Below are positions 61,177 through 64,000 of a DNA stretch of 64,000 nt, piece after piece (positions within the stretch are counted from its first letter, which is position 1; every line of letters begins with the position of its first letter). The notes beneath the pieces were generated by a model that saw nothing but the letters and a program-made list of their open reading frames with translations, searched no databases and was not told the DNA's origin. The translations under genes and the position numbers were made by a program. Source of the DNA: Flammeovirga sp. EKP202 (GTDB taxonomy: Bacteria > Bacteroidota > Bacteroidia > Cytophagales > Flammeovirgaceae); assembly GCF_014534745.1 (NCBI RefSeq), contig NZ_JACVVP010000041.1, positions 1-64,000 of the forward strand. The letters are read 5' to 3'.

Positions 61177-62220
61177 ATGCAGAAAGAAGTTTTTTTAGTC
61201 AAATGTCATGAATACCTAAATGACCATATGAAAGAAGATGAAAAATTGACCTTTGAAGAAGAAGTCATGAAGGATTTAGAAAAAAAACAGATTCTAGATC
61301 ATTATTCTTTGATGTGGGAAGAGCCAGTTCGATTGGCGGTACGAATGGAGAAAGACAATAACAATAGAAAATGGAAAGGTATCTTAGGGAGATATTATGA
61401 ATCTGATAATCAGGTGAATGCTGATTCTACTTTTAAAGTAGAAACAAAAACTAGAAAGAAGACTTTTCCTTTTCTTGGATGGAGTAAATCTATAAATATT
61501 GCAGTCTCAATATTTCTATTGGCAATTGTAGGTTTAAAACTACTTTACAATGATGTATCAAACTACCTTAATGAAATAAATAGAAGAGAAGTAGTAGTTA
61601 CTGACATTGGCGAACGAAGGGAAGTATACTTACCAGATGGGTCAATTGTTACCCTTGGGCCAAAATCTACTCTTGAGTATTTCTATTCTAATAAAGTCAA
61701 TAAAAGAAATGTATCATTGATCGGTGAAGGTGTTTTTAAAGTTCATCATGATCGCTTAAGACCTTTTAAAGTAAAAACTAAAGGTATAGAGACAGAAGTA
61801 TTAGGAACTACTTTTAGAGTTAAGGCATATGAGGATGAAAATGTAGCAATCCAATTAAAAAATGGGAAAGTGGCGATAAATCTTCAAGGAAAACAAATAA
61901 CCACTTTAAGGCCTGGAGAGAAAGTAATTTATGATGCAGAAAATCATAAGTTCACAAGAGGATATTTTAAATCAGCGGAGTGGAAAGCCTGGGAAGACAA
62001 TAAGCTCTATTTTTCTATGACTTCATTAGAAACGGTCATTAATTCTTTAGAGAAATATTACAACTATACTTTTGAAATAGATGAATCTGTAGCAGATTAT
62101 GTAGTAATGGGACAGTTCAATGTTGAATTAACAATTGAAGAACTTCTAGATATCATCTCATATTCAGCAGATATCAATTATAAAATTATAGAAGAAAAAA
62201 TCATCATTCGTGCTAATTAA
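61177..62220 (+). CDS. FecR-family anti-sigma / signal transducer
   Basis: 347 aa. The cytoplasmic N-terminal part (about 1-105) is helical with the layout expected for sigma-factor binding. One membrane span lies at about 110-125 (INIAVSIFLLAIVGLKLLY). The periplasmic part is a FecR domain (about 145-245: VVVTDIGERREVYLPDGSIVTLGPKSTLEYF, GEGVFKVHHDRLRPFKV, TEVLGTTFRVKAY) followed by a DUF4974 domain (about 275-345, MTSLETVINSLEKYYNYTFEI ... ELLDIIS). It transmits the signal of the receptor STN domain to the ECF sigma. It is divergent from sigma and followed by the receptor; the gap has a possible hairpin. Confidence 0.94.
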   Translation: MQKEVFLVKCHEYLNDHMKEDEKLTFEEEVMKDLEKKQILDHYSLMWEEPVRLAVRMEKDNNNRKWKGILGRYYESDNQVNADSTFKVETKTRKKTFPFLGWSKSINIAVSIFLLAIVGLKLLYNDVSNYLNEINRREVVVTDIGERREVYLPDGSIVTLGPKSTLEYFYSNKVNKRNVSLIGEGVFKVHHDRLRPFKVKTKGIETEVLGTTFRVKAYEDENVAIQLKNGKVAINLQGKQITTLRPGEKVIYDAENHKFTRGYFKSAEWKAWEDNKLYFSMTSLETVINSLEKYYNYTFEIDESVADYVVMGQFNVELTIEELLDIISYSADINYKIIEEKIIIRAN

Positions 62221-62254
62221 ATATTCACGTGTGGGTGTTGTGTAAATAAAAAGC

Positions 62255-62286
62255 CAAGACGGATTTGGTAGGATATCTCTGTCTTG
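62255..62286 (+). promoter_or_regulatory. Hairpin between fecR and the TonB receptor
   Basis: CAAGACGG (62255-62262) can pair with CTGTCTTG (62279-62286) with one G-U pair across a 16-nt loop, 28 bp before the receptor start. There is no T-run, so it might tune receptor expression rather than terminate. Weak. Confidence 0.3.
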
Positions 62287-62313
62287 ACTCTCATCTTAAT
62301 TAAAAATAAAACT

Positions 62314-64000
62314 ATGAAATTTTTTTCCTTTTGGAAAATTTCTCTCCTAGTATTTATAATTTTTTCACATTCTACTTTGTGGGCCAATTATGAAATGGAG
62401 ATTGAAGAAGAAAAAGCCAATTCATTCGTTAACATTGATGTTGAGAACATTAGTCTTCTACATTTATTAAAAAAGATCGAAAAACAAAGCGATTTAAACT
62501 TTCAATATGTTCAAACTAAAGAAATAATAATTAAAAAATACAAGTATGCAGGCAAAGCAGAACTTGTGGTGGAGGACTTACAAAAAAAACTACGTTTAAA
62601 CTTAAAGCGTTTAGGTAATTACGTTATTATTAATGGAGGAACACCAATATTACCTTCCCCTCCACCTGTCAAACAATCTGTAGGAAGAATAGAAGGAACA
62701 GTCATTGATGAAACAGGAGAACCCATGATTGGTGTTCTTGTATTTATCAAAGGTTCTAAAAAAGGATCAATTACTGATGTAATGGGAGGATTTGAATTAA
62801 ATGGATTATCCCCTGGAGACTATCAGGTTGTCGTTCAATTTGTGTCTTACAAACAGCAAATAAAAGCGGTCAAAGTAGTGGGAGATCAGGCGACTACTAT
62901 AAACTTCAAAATGAAGCCAGATACTAAAGAATTAAAAGAAGTATTGGTTACGGCGAAGAAAAATAGAGAAACCGAAGAGATTCTGATGATGGAACAGAAA
63001 ATTTCTGTTAAACCTATGCAAGCAATTGGTGCTATTGAAATGAAACGTAAAGGGGCATCTGACGCAGAAGCGGCAGTAGTGATGCTACCCGGTATTTCTA
63101 TTGATGGCAATAATAAAAATGTAACCATTCGAGGTTTAGGTGATAGAAATAACATCACAACATTAAATGGGTTTATGTTACCATCTGAAGAACCTGAGTT
63201 TAAAAATATCGCACTTCGTTTCTTTTCTTCAGATATGTTACAGTCCATATCTGTAAACAAGATTTTCTCTGCAGATGGCCCACATGATGTAACTGGAGGT
63301 CATGTAGATATACATTCAAGAAGATTGGAAGGGAAAAAAGAATTTAAAATTGATGTTAGAGGCGGTTTTAACTCAACAGCTTTAGGTAAAGAATTTTTGA
63401 TGCTTGATGGTGTTAGTTCATTTGGTTTTGCTGATTTGCAAAAAAGTTTTCCAAGAACAGGTTCAGGAGCAAATGGATTTACAAATAGTATGAACCCTAA
63501 CCCAATAGGAATGCCATTAGATAAGAAAGTTGCTATTCGTGGAGGTAGAAGGTTTGATTTAGGTAACGGTCACCAATTTGACTTTTATGGTATCGGTACT
63601 ATGGAACAGGAGTTTCGTTATATAGAAGGTATAAGATACTCTCCTCAACGTTTTTTTACCACATCACATGATTGGAAACCAGGGATGCCTACATATGATC
63701 CTGATGATGATTTTAAATTTGGTACTGAAGGAGGTTATTTTACTAGAAGTACTCAAGACACTTATCATTTATTGATGGGAAGTGTTAATTATGAATATTC
63801 AAATAAAGCAGGAATCTCTTATAATCATCTTTATGTCCATTCCAACAGAGCTTTTACTCAAGAAACATTAGGTTTTGATAAAGGAGCAGAAGGGATGCAT
63901 ACGAATGATTTTGTAATGAGAAAACAACAACAAAATGATAATACCCTTTATACAGGACAGTTACACGGTTATTTAGAGCCTATAGAAGGATTGAGGTTAG
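62314..64000 (+). CDS. TonB-dependent receptor with STN domain (5' part, cut by window end)
   Basis: 562 codons visible, no stop before the window ends. The ATG at 62314 begins a signal peptide (MKFFSFWKISLLVFIIFSHS). An STN domain at about 38-107 (FVNIDVENISLLHLLKKIEKQ ... LGNYVIING) is followed by a Pro-rich linker, a carboxypeptidase-regulatory domain at about 122-205 (IEGTVIDETGEPMIGVLVFIKG... QVVVQFVSYK), the TonB-box area (KELKEVLVTAKK) and a plug from about 215 with VTIRGLGDRNNITTLNG. The RGLGDR form without 'PLYVIDG' marks it as a receptor of the non-SusC type. It imports an unknown ligand across the outer membrane and signals through FecR. It is the third gene of an ECF sigma-FecR-receptor unit. 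Confidence 0.93.
   Translation, partial: MKFFSFWKISLLVFIIFSHSTLWANYEMEIEEEKANSFVNIDVENISLLHLLKKIEKQSDLNFQYVQTKEIIIKKYKYAGKAELVVEDLQKKLRLNLKRLGNYVIINGGTPILPSPPPVKQSVGRIEGTVIDETGEPMIGVLVFIKGSKKGSITDVMGGFELNGLSPGDYQVVVQFVSYKQQIKAVKVVGDQATTINFKMKPDTKELKEVLVTAKKNRETEEILMMEQKISVKPMQAIGAIEMKRKGASDAEAAVVMLPGISIDGNNKNVTIRGLGDRNNITTLNGFMLPSEEPEFKNIALRFFSSDMLQSISVNKIFSADGPHDVTGGHVDIHSRRLEGKKEFKIDVRGGFNSTALGKEFLMLDGVSSFGFADLQKSFPRTGSGANGFTNSMNPNPIGMPLDKKVAIRGGRRFDLGNGHQFDFYGIGTMEQEFRYIEGIRYSPQRFFTTSHDWKPGMPTYDPDDDFKFGTEGGYFTRSTQDTYHLLMGSVNYEYSNKAGISYNHLYVHSNRAFTQETLGFDKGAEGMHTNDFVMRKQQQNDNTLYTGQLHGYLEPIEGLRL

Noticed and set aside
62886-63260. 124-aa minus-strand frame inside the TonB receptor
   Set aside because: Lies fully antisense to a clear receptor gene whose plus-strand translation shows STN, regulatory and plug motifs; no features of its own.
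1-64000. CRISPR arrays, tRNA or rRNA genes
   Set aside because: No regularly spaced repeats of 25-40 bp, no cloverleaf-like or rRNA-like stretch was recognised on either strand by eye; a tRNAscan/Infernal run would be decisive.

Overview
The window looks like chromosome of a marine-type Bacteroidota, most likely a Cytophagales/Flammeovirga-like organism. The DNA is AT-rich, and start codons mostly lack Shine-Dalgarno sequences. Three surface or secreted proteins end in type IX secretion (T9SS) C-terminal domains, lipoproteins carry acidic residues after the lipobox Cys, and there are LytTR and ECF-sigma/FecR/TonB-receptor modules typical of the phylum. Taxonomy is inferred from gene content only. 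No rRNA, tRNA or CRISPR array was seen.

Layout. 1-4 kb: a lone InsA-like zinc-ribbon/HTH protein flanked by AATAAGTA repeats, acetyl-CoA synthetase (acs), and an Rpn/PD-(D/E)XK 'transposase-family' nuclease. 4-12.5 kb (minus strand): two giant paralogous proteins (1274 and 1383 aa) ending in DUF3859-like domains, with an unrecognised 148-aa protein between them. 13-17.2 kb (plus strand): a TPR-LytS-type histidine kinase, a LytTR response regulator and a secreted 512-aa protein. 17.3-28 kb (minus strand): a compact six-gene operon, SWIM zinc finger - DUF5691 - MoxR AAA+ ATPase - DUF4132 - DUF5682 - VWA, related to the poorly understood E. coli yeh locus. 28.4-30 kb: YraN and a GluR0-type glutamate-gated potassium channel. 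30.4-33.3 kb: tandem T9SS surface paralogs. 33.8-40.2 kb: the 2-oxoglutarate dehydrogenase genes sucA - GNAT - sucB - lpd. 40.5-47 kb: a 2164-aa T9SS subtilisin. 47.2-49.2 kb: DoxX-like, carboxymuconolactone-decarboxylase-like and AraC genes. 49.4-51.5 kb: YHYH lipoprotein, YwqK/MORN lipoprotein and SCO protein, with overlapping genes. 51.6-57.3 kb (minus strand): two envelope proteins and a 1.38-kaa double-DUF445 membrane protein. 57.6-59.8 kb: an FHS sugar/H+ symporter and a thioredoxin-like protein. 60.3-64 kb: ECF sigma, FecR, and the 5' part of an STN-type TonB receptor cut by the window edge.

Most interesting. The yeh-like operon and the giant DUF3859 pair lie on one strand and bracket a two-component system. 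Upstream of the kinase gene is a perfect 12-bp direct repeat with an exact 21-bp period. A degenerate copy with the same period lies, inverted, upstream of the secreted 512-aa gene; this is the geometry expected for LytTR regulators. A separate set of three TCCAT boxes, also at 21-bp steps, lies upstream of the DoxX gene in the group that ends with an AraC regulator. Together these give testable regulatory circuits around an uncharacterised NTP-dependent system.

Limits. Domain calls are from reading motifs by eye, without database searches. DUF assignments for divergent proteins are family-level judgements, and promoter and operator calls are inferences from sequence geometry.
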